48,022 nucleotides of DNA from Rickettsiales bacterium (GTDB lineage Bacteria > Bacteroidota > Bacteroidia > Cytophagales > Cyclobacteriaceae). Shown one piece after another: positions 16,886 to 26,424 of the stretch (position 1 is the first letter of the stretch; each line of letters begins with the position of its first letter). The notes under the pieces are model-generated. The model did not search any database, was not told where the DNA came from, and saw only the letters and a list, made by a program, of their open reading frames with translations. The translations under genes were made by a program, and so were the position numbers. The stretch spans positions 20,665 through 68,686 of the forward strand of contig PBTY01000067.1 of the NCBI GenBank assembly GCA_002729235.1, written 5' to 3'.

Positions 16886-17791
16886 ATGGCCACTCTTCCT
16901 TCACCAGTTGAACCACTATTTGATGAATTATTTGCACAAAACAATTTAAAAGTAAGTGTGAAAAGAGATGACTTAATTCATCCAGATATCATGGGGAATA
17001 AGTGGAGAAAGCTCAAATACAATGTCCAGGAAGCCAAAAAGCTGGGCTACTCAGGCCTATTAACCTTTGGAGGAGCCTATTCCAATCACATAGCAGCTAC
17101 TGCAGCTGCTGCACACGAGAATGAATTAAAATCAATTGGTCTAATTCGGGGGGATGAGCTCAATGAAACATCCAACCATACGTTGAGATTCGCAAGTACT
17201 AAAGGTATGCGACTAGAGTTCTTGACAAGAAATTCCTTCGCAACGAGTAAATCTTCAATCAATGAAATTCAAAACAAATACCCTAATTACTATGTGCTAC
17301 CCGAAGGTGGAACCAACTATTTGGCAATTGAGGGGTGTGCGGAGATTGTTTATGAATTAAAAGAAAAATATGACTACCTCATTACACCTTATGGAACAGG
17401 AGGCACGATGGCTGGTATACTCAAAGGAATGAGGAATGAAGGAAAACTAATCGGAATTTCCTCACTGAAAGGTGACTGGATGGACGAAGATTTCAGTTTG
17501 CTATTGAAAAAGAATAAGATAGGTTTTAAGAACTACCAGATAATGAAGGATTTCCATTTTGGTGGTTATGGACGGGTATCCGACCAATTAATTGACCTAA
17601 TTAATCGAATCAAACAAAAATTTGACCTCCAATTGGACCCAATTTACACTGGGAAGATGTATTTTGGTGCTTTGAAACTGATTGAAGAAGGTTTTTTTGA
17701 GTCAGGATCGGAGATTCTTATGATCCATACTGGGGGTTTACAGGGGATTGCCGGTTATAATGAAAAGGCCAAAAAAAAGATCCTGGTTTAG
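16886..17791 (+). CDS. PLP-dependent ACC deaminase/D-cysteine desulfhydrase family protein
   Basis: A 301-residue fold-type II PLP enzyme. The PLP-lysine region is GNKWRKLKYN (37-46), the phosphate-binding region TFGGAYSNHIAATAAAA follows (about 70-86), and PYGTGGTMAG (about 169-178) holds the phosphate-cup glycines. This family includes 1-aminocyclopropane-1-carboxylate deaminase and D-cysteine desulfhydrase; sequence alone does not settle which, and other D-amino-acid lyase reactions are possible. It is divergent from rluD with only 26 bases between start codons, and is followed at 25 bases by the lipoprotein gene, so it probably leads that operon. Confidence 0.85.
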   Translation: MATLPSPVEPLFDELFAQNNLKVSVKRDDLIHPDIMGNKWRKLKYNVQEAKKLGYSGLLTFGGAYSNHIAATAAAAHENELKSIGLIRGDELNETSNHTLRFASTKGMRLEFLTRNSFATSKSSINEIQNKYPNYYVLPEGGTNYLAIEGCAEIVYELKEKYDYLITPYGTGGTMAGILKGMRNEGKLIGISSLKGDWMDEDFSLLLKKNKIGFKNYQIMKDFHFGGYGRVSDQLIDLINRIKQKFDLQLDPIYTGKMYFGALKLIEEGFFESGSEILMIHTGGLQGIAGYNEKAKKKILV

Positions 17792-17816
17792 TTTCGAATT
17801 AACGAGTTTTGTAACC

Positions 17817-19412
17817 GTGAAGAAATCACTTGCCGCCGCTTTACTTATAACACTCGCTTGCATTGGTTGCAATGTGGGTGAAATAGATTTCTCTAATCTG
17901 GAGAAGCCTACCTTAGAGCCTAGTGTTGCTATTCCCCTGGGGTCACTTTCCTACACCATGCGTGAGCTAATAGACAAGGCAGGAGATTCTCAACTGAATC
18001 TTTCTGAAGATAGTACATCCCTTATCCAACTTGTTTACTACGATACAGCAAGCTTCAATTCAGGTAGCGAAATTATCTCAATAGAAGATGTAGTCAACAC
18101 CGAAAAAATCTTTGTAGATCAGGTCAATCCTACAAGTGAAAGTCAGGTAATAGATGTTGATCAAAACTTTGTATTTCGGTACCCCTCAGAGAATGATGAA
18201 CAAGTAGACAGCATCTTCTATAAATCAGGAGAGATGATCATGTCCGTCACTTCATTTCTTTCCCATGAAATCACCTATGACATTTCGATTGCCAATACAA
18301 TCAATATTGCGACCAATGAGAGTGTTCGATTTGCAGGAAATTTGAATGGAAATAGTACCACAAGTAGCTCAGTAAATCTGGAAGGATATAAAACACAACT
18401 TTCCTTTGACGAAGCGCAAGGCAATGTTTTTGGGCTAAGCGCAGACATTTCGATCTTTGTTGGTCCCGGAGAAGGTATCGCTATTAATGACAGTATTGAA
18501 ATCAAGCTTACTTACCAAGACCAGGAATTTAGTGTCATTTACGGAAAGTTTGGGCAAGACACTCTTGATGTAGGTAATGAAACCCTTGATGTCAAGTTTT
18601 TCTCCTATCTCGGTGAAAGTGGGCTGCGATTTGGAAGTCCAGAAATCAATTTTCAATTCTCTAGCTCTTTTGGCCTTCCTTTAGGTGTGTTGTTCAATGG
18701 CATGTATGGTGTGGATAGCACTGCCACTGGCAATGACACCATTTACCTGACTGGTAGTGCCGCCACAAACCCTCAAATAATAGAAAGTGCCGCTAATCCA
18801 GGTGAGTTTACCGAATCAACTATTTCGTTGAATTCACAAAATTCATCCCTCAGAGCACTATTAGGGGTGTCCCCAAATACGATTGGTTTCAGTCTAAATT
18901 CCATTACTAATCCGGATGATCCAAACGCTTCCAATTTTGTAATGGATAATAGCCAGATCTCCACCAACATAGAAATCAAACTACCCATGGAGCTATCACT
19001 TGATGGTGTCACTCAAGATGTATTCTTTGATCTGGGTGGTGGGTTAGATTTTGACAAGTCAGATTCAGTGAGTATTCGATTGGTGTCAGATAATGAATTC
19101 CCTTTTTCGGCGCAGGTAGCTCTTGAAATTCTAAATGACAATGATTCTGTCCTTCACTCAGTTCCTTCTAAACTGGTACTTGAAGCCCCGTTCTTGAATT
19201 TACAAGGCGTGGTAACCCAGAGCAGAAGACAAGTGTCAGATATACCTATCAATAGCGATGGAATAGATGCCCTGGCTGAAGGAAGCAGACTTAAACTTAT
19301 TCTCACCCTAAACACCCCCTCCAGCAATAGAGACATATTTGTGAAAATACTAGCAGACTACCAACTTGATGTACAGGTATCTGCAGTAGGCAAACTGAAT
19401 ATTAAACTATGA
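17817..19412 (+). CDS. Large predicted lipoprotein of unknown function
   Basis: A 531-residue protein from the GTG at 17817, which gives a clean lipoprotein signal: KKSLAAALLITLACIGCN with C15 or C18 as the acylated cysteine. An upstream in-frame start at 17748 would add 23 residues before the signal and overlap the preceding gene, so it is rejected. The mature part is rich in beta-prone, Ser/Thr/Asp-rich sequence with motifs such as FDLGGGLDFDKSDSVSIRL and no catalytic signature. It is translationally coupled (ATGA overlap) to the beta-barrel gene that follows, so the two likely form a surface or outer-membrane pair. The family is not recognised. Confidence 0.75.
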   Translation: MKKSLAAALLITLACIGCNVGEIDFSNLEKPTLEPSVAIPLGSLSYTMRELIDKAGDSQLNLSEDSTSLIQLVYYDTASFNSGSEIISIEDVVNTEKIFVDQVNPTSESQVIDVDQNFVFRYPSENDEQVDSIFYKSGEMIMSVTSFLSHEITYDISIANTINIATNESVRFAGNLNGNSTTSSSVNLEGYKTQLSFDEAQGNVFGLSADISIFVGPGEGIAINDSIEIKLTYQDQEFSVIYGKFGQDTLDVGNETLDVKFFSYLGESGLRFGSPEINFQFSSSFGLPLGVLFNGMYGVDSTATGNDTIYLTGSAATNPQIIESAANPGEFTESTISLNSQNSSLRALLGVSPNTIGFSLNSITNPDDPNASNFVMDNSQISTNIEIKLPMELSLDGVTQDVFFDLGGGLDFDKSDSVSIRLVSDNEFPFSAQVALEILNDNDSVLHSVPSKLVLEAPFLNLQGVVTQSRRQVSDIPINSDGIDALAEGSRLKLILTLNTPSSNRDIFVKILADYQLDVQVSAVGKLNIKL

Positions 19413-21268
19413 GGTTGAAGCTTAAAATACCGTTTCTAATTGTTACTGTCTTCTTTGCCATTGGAACCTTTGCTCAGACGGGCATTAGTTTCTACAATCT
19501 AGGAAACGCCACATTCCAAAATAGCTTTTACAATCCTTCATACCTCCCAGAGGGAAAGATATTCATTGGTTTACCTGTTCTATCAGGTGTTCATGTCAAC
19601 ATCAACAATAAGTTTGATTATTCAGATGCCATTGTCAGAACAGAATCTGGTAATCAAATTGATTTAAATGGGTTTTTAGCTTCATTACAAAGAAATAACT
19701 ACGTGAGTACGTCAGTTGATATAGGGCTTTTTCATTTAGCTTATACCGCAAACAATGGCATGCATTTTTCGCTTTTCGCAAATGAGCGGGTAGAATCAGA
19801 TGTGATGTACTCCAAGCAATTGATGCAGTTTGCTATAGAAGGCAACTTGACACTTCTTGGTGATGCCGTAAAAATTGATAAAACAAAAATGTCTTCAACC
19901 TATTTCAGAGAAATTGGGGTAGGTTTTGGTGGGGCCATTCCATCATTAAAAATGAATGTAGGAGCGAGATTGAAATACCTTCAAGGTATTGCCAATGCAA
20001 GTACCTCCAACTATACCGCTCAACTGACCACTAATAATATTGACTATCAGCTAGATTTGGACTTGAAAGATGCGGCGCTAAGAACAAGCGGATTTGATGT
20101 ATTACAAGGCAAATCAACTATAGACCCGGTTAGCTACATAATCTACAATGGAAATGCGGGTGTCTCTGCTGATTTTGGTATGTCTATGGACGTAAACAAA
20201 TATGTAAACTTCTCTGCATCAATAGTAGATCTTGGTTTTATTTCCTGGAAAGAAGACATCACCAACTATACCATTCCAGATACAGTGATGAGGTATAGCG
20301 GATTAAACCTTAAAGACCCGAGTAATCTTGAGCAAAATATTGAGGACTCGTTGATCAACCGCTTTAAGAATAGAATGGTGAAAACCAGTGATGCCTACAC
20401 TACTGGCTTAAACCCTAAGGTGTATACCAGTATTGCCTACAAAACACCTTTAGGTGGTGAGATTATAGGATCTTTGGGAACCAGATATCTTAAAGGCAAC
20501 TTCAATTATTTGATTGGTGCGGGATACCGTCATCGTTTTGGAAAATACTTTGTAGGTTCTGCCAGTGTAACCCGTCTTCCACAACAATTCATGAATATCG
20601 GAGCGGGACTATCCATCAAAGGAGGACCGGTTCAATACTACTTGGCTGTCGATCATATTTGGAACTTCGACCTCACTAAAGCTAAAGCGTTTGACTTCCG
20701 GACAGGAATGAATATCATCATTGGAAAAAAATCCAATACTAAAAGTGAATCTCCATTCGGCCAAAAAAGCTCTATCAAACAACCCAAATCCAGAGCATCT
20801 TCTAATAGTTTCCTTGGTAAGAAGGTGAAGGTAAAAGATCAAGAAGGCATCTATACGATCATCAAAAAACAAAATCGAAGAAAGAAAAAAGATTACTCAA
20901 ACCCTGAAGCAGACATACCATCCGAAAACGAGTATTACGAAGGAGAGGTAATCAGTGAGGCCATTCCGTCAGAAACCACCAAGAAAGTATTTGGGGGTAA
21001 GAGTGATCCGATCCCGTCAGAAAGTAAGAAACTACGAAGTGGAAAAAGTGACCCGATACCAGGATCAAAAAAGAAAGTAAGAGCTGGAAAAAGTGATCCA
21101 ATCCCTAAAACCAAGAGGAAAGCAACAGGAGGCAAAAGCGACCCAATTCCATCTTCCAAAAAAAGAGTAAGAGGTGGTAAAAGTGACCCAATTCCATCTG
21201 GAGGCAGAAAGGTGAAAACGAAAAGGAGTGCACCAATTCCGAAAGGCAAGAAAAAGAAGAAAAACTAG
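19409..21268 (+). CDS. DUF5723-like outer-membrane beta-barrel with basic repeat tail
   Basis: A 619-residue protein: signal peptide 1-23 (ending GTFAQ), then a barrel-like region up to about residue 450 with alternating aromatic/glycine strands and FQNSFYNPSYLPEG near the start, as in DUF5723 proteins of Bacteroidota. From about 465 on the sequence changes to a soluble, lysine/arginine-rich tail ending in six copies of a 15-residue unit with the core GKSDPIP (last copy KRSAPIP) and a final poly-lysine. A barrel's C-terminal extension would normally face the periplasm, where such a tail could bind phosphate-rich or peptidoglycan partners; this is inference. It is coupled to the lipoprotein gene by ATGA and overlaps radA by 4 bases at the 3' end. 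Confidence 0.8.
   Translation: MRLKLKIPFLIVTVFFAIGTFAQTGISFYNLGNATFQNSFYNPSYLPEGKIFIGLPVLSGVHVNINNKFDYSDAIVRTESGNQIDLNGFLASLQRNNYVSTSVDIGLFHLAYTANNGMHFSLFANERVESDVMYSKQLMQFAIEGNLTLLGDAVKIDKTKMSSTYFREIGVGFGGAIPSLKMNVGARLKYLQGIANASTSNYTAQLTTNNIDYQLDLDLKDAALRTSGFDVLQGKSTIDPVSYIIYNGNAGVSADFGMSMDVNKYVNFSASIVDLGFISWKEDITNYTIPDTVMRYSGLNLKDPSNLEQNIEDSLINRFKNRMVKTSDAYTTGLNPKVYTSIAYKTPLGGEIIGSLGTRYLKGNFNYLIGAGYRHRFGKYFVGSASVTRLPQQFMNIGAGLSIKGGPVQYYLAVDHIWNFDLTKAKAFDFRTGMNIIIGKKSNTKSESPFGQKSSIKQPKSRASSNSFLGKKVKVKDQEGIYTIIKKQNRRKKKDYSNPEADIPSENEYYEGEVISEAIPSETTKKVFGGKSDPIPSESKKLRSGKSDPIPGSKKKVRAGKSDPIPKTKRKATGGKSDPIPSSKKRVRGGKSDPIPSGGRKVKTKRSAPIPKGKKKKKN
20996..21241 (+). repeat. Six in-frame 45-bp repeats coding GKSDPIP-type units
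   Basis: Units start at 20996, 21041, 21086, 21131, 21176 and 21221, an exact 45-base period. Each codes a core GKSDPIP (KRSAPIP in the last) followed by a variable basic linker such as KKLRS, KKVRA or KKRVRG. Codons vary between copies, so this is not a recent expansion. A degenerate earlier unit (SEAIP, from 20954) has a 48-base offset. Confidence 0.9.
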
Positions 21269-22638
21269 TTGAATAGGTCGGCAAATGCATCCGACAATTT
21301 GCTAAAGGCTTTTACCTCAATATCAAACTTGGACAGATCAACTCCCTTTATGTTGTGCGTAGAAACATAGATTTGAGAAAAACCTAGCCTTGCTGCTTCT
21401 GTTATTCGGGACTCAATACGATTAACTGCTCGTATCTCTCCTCCTAATCCTACTTCAGCTGAAAAACAAATCGAACTTGGAATAGCTATATCATCAAATG
21501 ATGAATAAATACCTGCACAAATAGATAAGTCCAGTGCCGGATCATTCACCTTAATACCACCTGCCATATTCAGAAATATATCCTGAGCACTTAAGCGTAT
21601 GCCAAGTCTCTTTTCCAGAACAGCAAGAAGCATATTTAGCCGCTTGACATCAAAACCGGTAGTACTTCGCTGAGGATTACCATAGGTAGCTGGACTCACA
21701 AGTGACTGCACTTCTATCAGCAATGGTCTGTTTCCTTCCAACGTAGCTCCAATAGCAACACCACTTAAAAAGCCTTCTCGAGGAGAAATTAACACCTCCG
21801 ATGGATTGGTTACTTCGCGTAATCCCGACTCGCGCATTTCATAAATGCCGAGCTCAGAAGTAGACCCAAACCTGTTCTTTGATGTTCTTAAAATTCGATA
21901 CGACAAGTGTCTATCACCTTCAAACTGCAGAACAGTATCCACCATATGCTCCAGAACTTTAGGCCCTGCAATAGCACCATCTTTATTGACGTGACCAATC
22001 AAGAATACAGGCACATTGGTTTGCTTGGCATATTTCATCAACTTACCAGTACACTCGCGCACCTGGGAAATAGACCCTACTGAGGCTTCGATATTATCTG
22101 TATACAATGTCTGAATAGAATCAATAATTAGCACGTCTGGTTTGAGCTGTGCAGCGTGTGTTAGAATGTCTGATAGAGCGGTTTCTGCTAGCAAATAGCA
22201 ATTTTCCGCATCGATACCAATTCGTTCTGCACGCATCCTGATTTGTTCCAAACTCTCTTCTCCAGAAGCGTAGAGCGTCTTTACCGTTTTCATCTGTATG
22301 GCCACCTGCAGTAGCAATGTTGACTTACCAATTCCTGGCTCTCCACCGATCAAAACTAAGGAACCAGGCACTATTCCTCCTCCCAGAGTTCTATCCAGTT
22401 CTCCACTCCCGGTTTCAATACGATGATGATTGTCAAACTGTAGTTCCTGAATCTTTGTCGGCTTGTTTCTAGGCCTGGACTCGTCTTGCCAGATTTCCTT
22501 CTCCGATGATCCTGAGGATTTAGATACAATCTCCTCTACATAGGTATTCCACTCACCACAGGCAGGACATTTGCCCACCCATTTAGGGGAATTCGCACCG
22601 CAGTTTTGACAGTAGAAAGTAGTCTTTGTTTTAGCCAA
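21265..22638 (-). CDS. radA: DNA repair protein RadA (Sms)
   Basis: A 457-residue protein with the N-terminal zinc finger (C10, C13, C24, C27), Walker A GGEPGIGKST (98-107), the RadA-specific KNRFG motif (254-258) and a C-terminal Lon-like domain (VQSLVSPATYGNPQRSTTGFD onwards). RadA is a RecA-like ATPase and helicase that processes recombination intermediates. Translation begins at a TTG (22638): an in-frame TGA lies three codons upstream, and AKTKTTFYCQNCG is the standard RadA N-terminus. It is monocistronic as seen, and its 3' end overlaps the convergent barrel gene by 4 bases. Confidence 0.95.
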   Translation of the reverse strand: MAKTKTTFYCQNCGANSPKWVGKCPACGEWNTYVEEIVSKSSGSSEKEIWQDESRPRNKPTKIQELQFDNHHRIETGSGELDRTLGGGIVPGSLVLIGGEPGIGKSTLLLQVAIQMKTVKTLYASGEESLEQIRMRAERIGIDAENCYLLAETALSDILTHAAQLKPDVLIIDSIQTLYTDNIEASVGSISQVRECTGKLMKYAKQTNVPVFLIGHVNKDGAIAGPKVLEHMVDTVLQFEGDRHLSYRILRTSKNRFGSTSELGIYEMRESGLREVTNPSEVLISPREGFLSGVAIGATLEGNRPLLIEVQSLVSPATYGNPQRSTTGFDVKRLNMLLAVLEKRLGIRLSAQDIFLNMAGGIKVNDPALDLSICAGIYSSFDDIAIPSSICFSAEVGLGGEIRAVNRIESRITEAARLGFSQIYVSTHNIKGVDLSKFDIEVKAFSKLSDAFADLFN

Positions 22639-22662
22639 GGTTTTCAGGTTATCACACCAAAG

Positions 22663-23724
22663 TTAGCATAGCTGAACATAGCTACCCAACCACATGATAT
22701 CATCGGCATATGGTCTGATAGTATTTTGAACCTTCTCATCATGAAAATGACCTTCAAATTCAACGAAGAATACATATTTAAACGTCGTTCCTTTCTTTGC
22801 AGGCCTACTTTCTACTTTGCACAAGTTAATTCCTGCATTTTGGAAGTTCTGTAAGAACCGTACCAAGGCCCCAGGCTCATCAGGAAGCTTGGCTATAACG
22901 GAGGTCTTGTCCTGGCCACTCATTTGGTTGACAAAATTCTGGCTGATGATCAAAAACCGTGTTTGGTTATCAGCTGAATCCTGAATGTTCTGATAAAGAA
23001 TAGGTAAACCATATTGACGAGCTGCAATTGGAGCACAGATAGCCGCAGCTCCTTCTTCCTCACCAGCCATTTGACACGCACGACTTGTTGAGCTCACCGG
23101 AACCAACTTCACATCATGTTTGAAATAGTCATTCAAGAAATTTTTACACTGTCGAAAAGCGATATCTCTAGAGTACACCACTTTTACATTTTCCAGATTA
23201 TCTTCTTTACTGGCAAAAGCAAAATGAATTGGTAAAACAATCTCTGCTGCTATGGTCAGTTTATGTTGAGCTAACAAATCAATAGTTTCCTGAACCGTTC
23301 CTTCTTGATTGTTTTCTATCGGCACAACTCCAAATCGTGCTCTGGATGTTTTTACAGATTCAAATACTGAAGGAATTGTATCCAAAGGAATGTAGTCACT
23401 CATTGCTCCATATCGACTTTCGGCCGCCTGGTGCGTGAAACTACCTTCTGGACCGAGATAAGCAATGCGCTCGGGTAATTCGTAATTTCTACTTACAGCA
23501 AAAATTTCAAAAAATATCGCTTCAATCGCCGCACGGCTCAGTATACCGTTACTATTTGCCTCCAATCTATCCACTATAGCCTTCTCTCTTTCAGGCCTGT
23601 ATATAGCACTATTGTCATTGCGCTTAAGAGCACCTACCTCTTTCACAATATCCATTCTGCGATTGAGCAATTTGATCAACTCATCGTCAATTTCATCTAT
23701 CTGTTTTCTTAGCTCGTCTAGCAT
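22663..23724 (-). CDS. pheA: Bifunctional chorismate mutase/prephenate dehydratase
   Basis: A 353-residue protein with three domains: an AroQ-type chorismate mutase (1-85, DELRKQIDEIDDELIKLLNRR), a prephenate dehydratase domain (about 95-270, with IAYLGPEGSFTHQAA, GVVPIENNQEGTVQET and the TRFLII motif) and a C-terminal ACT domain (about 278-353, SVIAKLPDEPGALVRFLQNF) that binds phenylalanine. It turns chorismate via prephenate to phenylpyruvate, the committed branch to phenylalanine, and the ACT domain indicates feedback inhibition. The start is taken as the ATG at 23724, where the mutase domain begins; an in-frame TTG 60 bases upstream (23784) is less likely. It is divergent from glyA. Confidence 0.92.
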   Translation of the reverse strand: MLDELRKQIDEIDDELIKLLNRRMDIVKEVGALKRNDNSAIYRPEREKAIVDRLEANSNGILSRAAIEAIFFEIFAVSRNYELPERIAYLGPEGSFTHQAAESRYGAMSDYIPLDTIPSVFESVKTSRARFGVVPIENNQEGTVQETIDLLAQHKLTIAAEIVLPIHFAFASKEDNLENVKVVYSRDIAFRQCKNFLNDYFKHDVKLVPVSSTSRACQMAGEEEGAAAICAPIAARQYGLPILYQNIQDSADNQTRFLIISQNFVNQMSGQDKTSVIAKLPDEPGALVRFLQNFQNAGINLCKVESRPAKKGTTFKYVFFVEFEGHFHDEKVQNTIRPYADDIMWLGSYVQLC

Positions 23725-23792
23725 CTCACGCTTCTCAAAAGTTGAAAAGCTAAAATAACCTTTTGCCTGAACAATAACGAGCAAAATTGAGA

Positions 23793-23823
23793 TTGGTAAA
23801 ATGATAGTGTTCCGTTAATTTTG
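23793..23823 (+). promoter_or_regulatory. Promoter of the glyA-tatC-rpiB operon
   Basis: A -33 TTG (23793-23795), a 20-bp spacer and the -7 box TAATTTTG (23816-23823) fully match the Bacteroidota promoter layout TTG-N19-21-TAnnTTTG. It predicts a leader of about 50 bases before the glyA ATG at 23883. This is the best promoter match I found in the window. Confidence 0.65.
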
Positions 23824-23882
23824 GCGCTCAATTACTAAACCACCTACCCGCTCAAACTTTAGCTGGTACAATTACATTGGAC

Positions 23883-25154
23883 ATGAAAAGAGACGAACAA
23901 ATCTTTGAGTTAATCGAAGCAGAAAAGAAAAGACAAATCGAGGGAATCGAATTAATTGCTTCGGAGAACTTCACCTCTCCACAGGTGATGGAAGCTGCGG
24001 GTAGCGTGTTGACCAACAAATATGCTGAAGGACTCCCTGGTAAAAGATATTATGGTGGATGTGAAGTGGTTGATAAAGTTGAGACTTTAGCGATTGAGCG
24101 AATCAAAGAATTGTTTGGCGCAACCTGGGCTAACGTGCAACCCCACTCTGGAGCACAAGCCAATGCAGCCGTATTCCTGGCATGTCTACAACCGGGCGAT
24201 AGCATTTTGGGATTTGATCTCTCCCATGGAGGTCACTTATCTCATGGTTCTCCGGTTAACCTATCAGGTAAATACTATAATGCAAACTTCTACGGTGTTG
24301 AAAAAGAAACTGGCTTGATCAACATGGACGTGGTGGAAGAAACCGCTAAGAAGGTTCAGCCTAAGATGATCATCTGTGGTGCCTCGGCATATTCTAGAGA
24401 TTGGGATTACGAAAGATTCAGAGTTATTGCTGATGAAGTTGGGGCTGTACTACTAGCAGACATCTCTCACCCATCAGGACTTATTGCAAGAGGTTTATTG
24501 AATGATCCATTGGATCACTGCCATATTGTGACTACCACTACTCACAAAACATTGAGAGGACCAAGAGGTGGTTTGATCATGGTGAGAGAAGACAATGACA
24601 ATCCATTTGGCATCACTACTCCAAAAGGAGTTGTAAGAAAAATGAGTTCAATCCTTGATTCAGGAGTTTTTCCAGGCACACAAGGAGGACCATTAGAGCA
24701 CATCATTGCAGCAAAAGCGGTAGCATTTGGTGAAGCTCTTTCTGATGAATACATGAATTATGTACTGCAAGTGCAGAAAAATGCGAAAGTGATGGCACAA
24801 GCATTCATAGATAAAGGATATGATTTGATTTCCGGGGGAACAGACAATCATTTAATGCTGTTAGACCTAAGATCTAAAGGTATTACCGGTAAGGATGCTG
24901 AAAATGCGCTGATCCAGGCGGATATTACCGTCAATAAAAACATGGTACCTTTTGATGATAAATCCCCGTTCATCACCTCTGGTATCAGGGTAGGTACTGC
25001 GGCCATCACCACCCGTGGAATGAAAGAAACAGACATGGCTAAAACTGTAGACTTCATTGATGCGGTGTTGAGTAACCATGAAAACGAAGCAAAACTAAAA
25101 GAAGTGAAATCTGCAATTAATGAGTGGATGACAAACTTCCCATTATATTCATAA
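23883..25154 (+). CDS. glyA: Serine hydroxymethyltransferase
   Basis: A 423-residue fold-type I PLP enzyme. It shows the GlyA N-terminal [26 protein letters not shown], the PLP lysine K222 in [14 protein letters not shown], and QGGPLEH. It converts serine and tetrahydrofolate to glycine and 5,10-methylene-THF, the main source of one-carbon units. The ATG at 23883 is preferred over a TTG two codons upstream. It is the first gene of an operon: tatC begins 6 bases after its stop, and a strong promoter match precedes it. Confidence 0.96.
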   Translation: MKRDEQIFELIEAEKKRQIEGIELIASENFTSPQVMEAAGSVLTNKYAEGLPGKRYYGGCEVVDKVETLAIERIKELFGATWANVQPHSGAQANAAVFLACLQPGDSILGFDLSHGGHLSHGSPVNLSGKYYNANFYGVEKETGLINMDVVEETAKKVQPKMIICGASAYSRDWDYERFRVIADEVGAVLLADISHPSGLIARGLLNDPLDHCHIVTTTTHKTLRGPRGGLIMVREDNDNPFGITTPKGVVRKMSSILDSGVFPGTQGGPLEHIIAAKAVAFGEALSDEYMNYVLQVQKNAKVMAQAFIDKGYDLISGGTDNHLMLLDLRSKGITGKDAENALIQADITVNKNMVPFDDKSPFITSGIRVGTAAITTRGMKETDMAKTVDFIDAVLSNHENEAKLKEVKSAINEWMTNFPLYS

Positions 25155-25160
25155 GCATAT

Positions 25161-25997
25161 ATGCCCCTAGATCAGATAGAGGAAGAGGTAGAAATGAGCT
25201 TTCTGGACCACCTGGAAGAGCTCAGGTGGCATTTGATAAGGTCATTAGGGGCCATTATGGTCTTTGCCGTAGCAGCATTTTTTGCAAAAGCTCTGGTATT
25301 TCATACTATTTTGCTCGGCCCAAGTCGAATAGATTTCTTGACTTACAGATGGCTGTGTCAGCTTTCGGAAATACTGAATACTGAAGCTCTTTGTATTGAT
25401 GAATTGCCTTTTATCATACAGAGTAGAAAAATGACAGGTCAGTTTTCTATGCACGTCACTTCATCATTTGTGGTGGGTATAATCTGTGCTTTTCCTTATG
25501 CATTCTGGGAAATCTGGAGGTTCATAAAACCTGGACTTTATCCTAAGGAAAGAAATGCAGCAAGAGGTGCAACGTTCTTTGTGAGCTTACTCTTCATTAT
25601 AGGTGTTGTATTTGGGTATTTCATTGTGACTCCACTATCTGTGAATTTCCTAGCCAATTACCAGTTGGACCCAAGTATTCTCAATGAGTTTGATATCATT
25701 TCTTATATCTCTACAGTGATTACATTGGTTTTGGCCTGTGGGATCTTATTCCAGCTTCCTATTGTTGTATATTTTCTGACCAGGGCAGGATTGATCACTC
25801 CTGAGATCATGAGAACTTATAGAAAGCATGCAATCATTGTGATACTGATATTAGGTGCGATGTTAACTCCGCCAGATCCATTTAGCCAAATACTGATTGC
25901 AATGCCATTATTTGGTTTGTATCAGGTGAGTATCTTCATTTCAGCCAGAGTCATTAAAAAAGAACAATCCACAGAACTCCAAAAAGTCGATGAGTAA
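25161..25997 (+). CDS. tatC: Twin-arginine translocase subunit TatC
   Basis: A 278-residue polytopic membrane protein with the TatC signature near the N-terminus (SFLDHLEELRWHLIRS), six predicted membrane segments, the conserved FxKPGLYPKER loop (FIKPGLYPKERNAA) and the C-terminal MLTPPDPFSQ. TatC recognises twin-arginine signal peptides and forms the core receptor for export of folded proteins. The first periplasmic loop (about 50-95) is longer than in E. coli TatC, as is usual in Bacteroidota. No tatA is next to it. The gene shares 8 bases with the start of rpiB. Confidence 0.94.
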   Translation: MPLDQIEEEVEMSFLDHLEELRWHLIRSLGAIMVFAVAAFFAKALVFHTILLGPSRIDFLTYRWLCQLSEILNTEALCIDELPFIIQSRKMTGQFSMHVTSSFVVGIICAFPYAFWEIWRFIKPGLYPKERNAARGATFFVSLLFIIGVVFGYFIVTPLSVNFLANYQLDPSILNEFDIISYISTVITLVLACGILFQLPIVVYFLTRAGLITPEIMRTYRKHAIIVILILGAMLTPPDPFSQILIAMPLFGLYQVSIFISARVIKKEQSTELQKVDE

Positions 25998-26424
25998 GAA
26001 AATAGCAATTGGTGGCGATCACGCCGGTTATTACCACAAAGAAAAAATGGTCAAATTCCTGGAATCGAAAGGATATGAAGTACAGGATTTTGGTCCTTTC
26101 TCTGCGGATTCCGCCGATTACCCAGATTTTGTCCATCCTGTTTGTGATTCAATTGAATCTGGAAATCATGATTTTGGAGTGTTAATCTGTGGTTCCGGTC
26201 AAGGAGTTACCATTACGGCTAACAAGCATCAAAATATTAGAGCCGCACTTTGTTGGGATACGGATTTAGCTGAAGTGACCCGACAGCACAATAACTCTAA
26301 TGTCATTTGCCTCGCTGCCAGATGGACTGCTTACGAATTGGCCGAATCGATTGTAGAAACGTTCCTAAACTCAGAATTTGAAGGCGGAAGACATCAAAGA
26401 AGAGTGGATAAAATCAGTTGCTGA
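25990..26424 (+). CDS. rpiB: Ribose-5-phosphate isomerase B
   Basis: A 144-residue RpiB/LacAB-type isomerase with IAIGGDHAGYYHK at the N-terminus, the catalytic cysteine in LICGSGQGVTITANK and RAALCWD. It interconverts ribose-5-P and ribulose-5-P in the pentose phosphate pathway. Length and motifs are normal. It overlaps tatC by 8 bases at its start, so is cotranscribed with glyA-tatC, and overlaps the next convergent gene by 11 bases at its end. Confidence 0.93.
   Translation: MSKKIAIGGDHAGYYHKEKMVKFLESKGYEVQDFGPFSADSADYPDFVHPVCDSIESGNHDFGVLICGSGQGVTITANKHQNIRAALCWDTDLAEVTRQHNNSNVICLAARWTAYELAESIVETFLNSEFEGGRHQRRVDKISC

Noticed and set aside
17748-17816. Upstream start for the lipoprotein gene
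   Set aside because: It would put 23 residues before a clear lipoprotein signal and overlap the preceding gene by 44 bases; the GTG at 17817 gives a normal signal.
20935-21249. Open frame opposite the basic repeats, coding DGIGSLLPP-like repeats
   Set aside because: It is the mirror of the 45-bp repeats in the barrel gene: repeat bias keeps the opposite frame open. The forward frame has a signal peptide and barrel; this one has no independent support.
23725-23784. Upstream start for pheA
   Set aside because: The first in-frame codon there is TTG and the extra 20 residues precede the chorismate mutase domain, which begins at the ATG at 23724.
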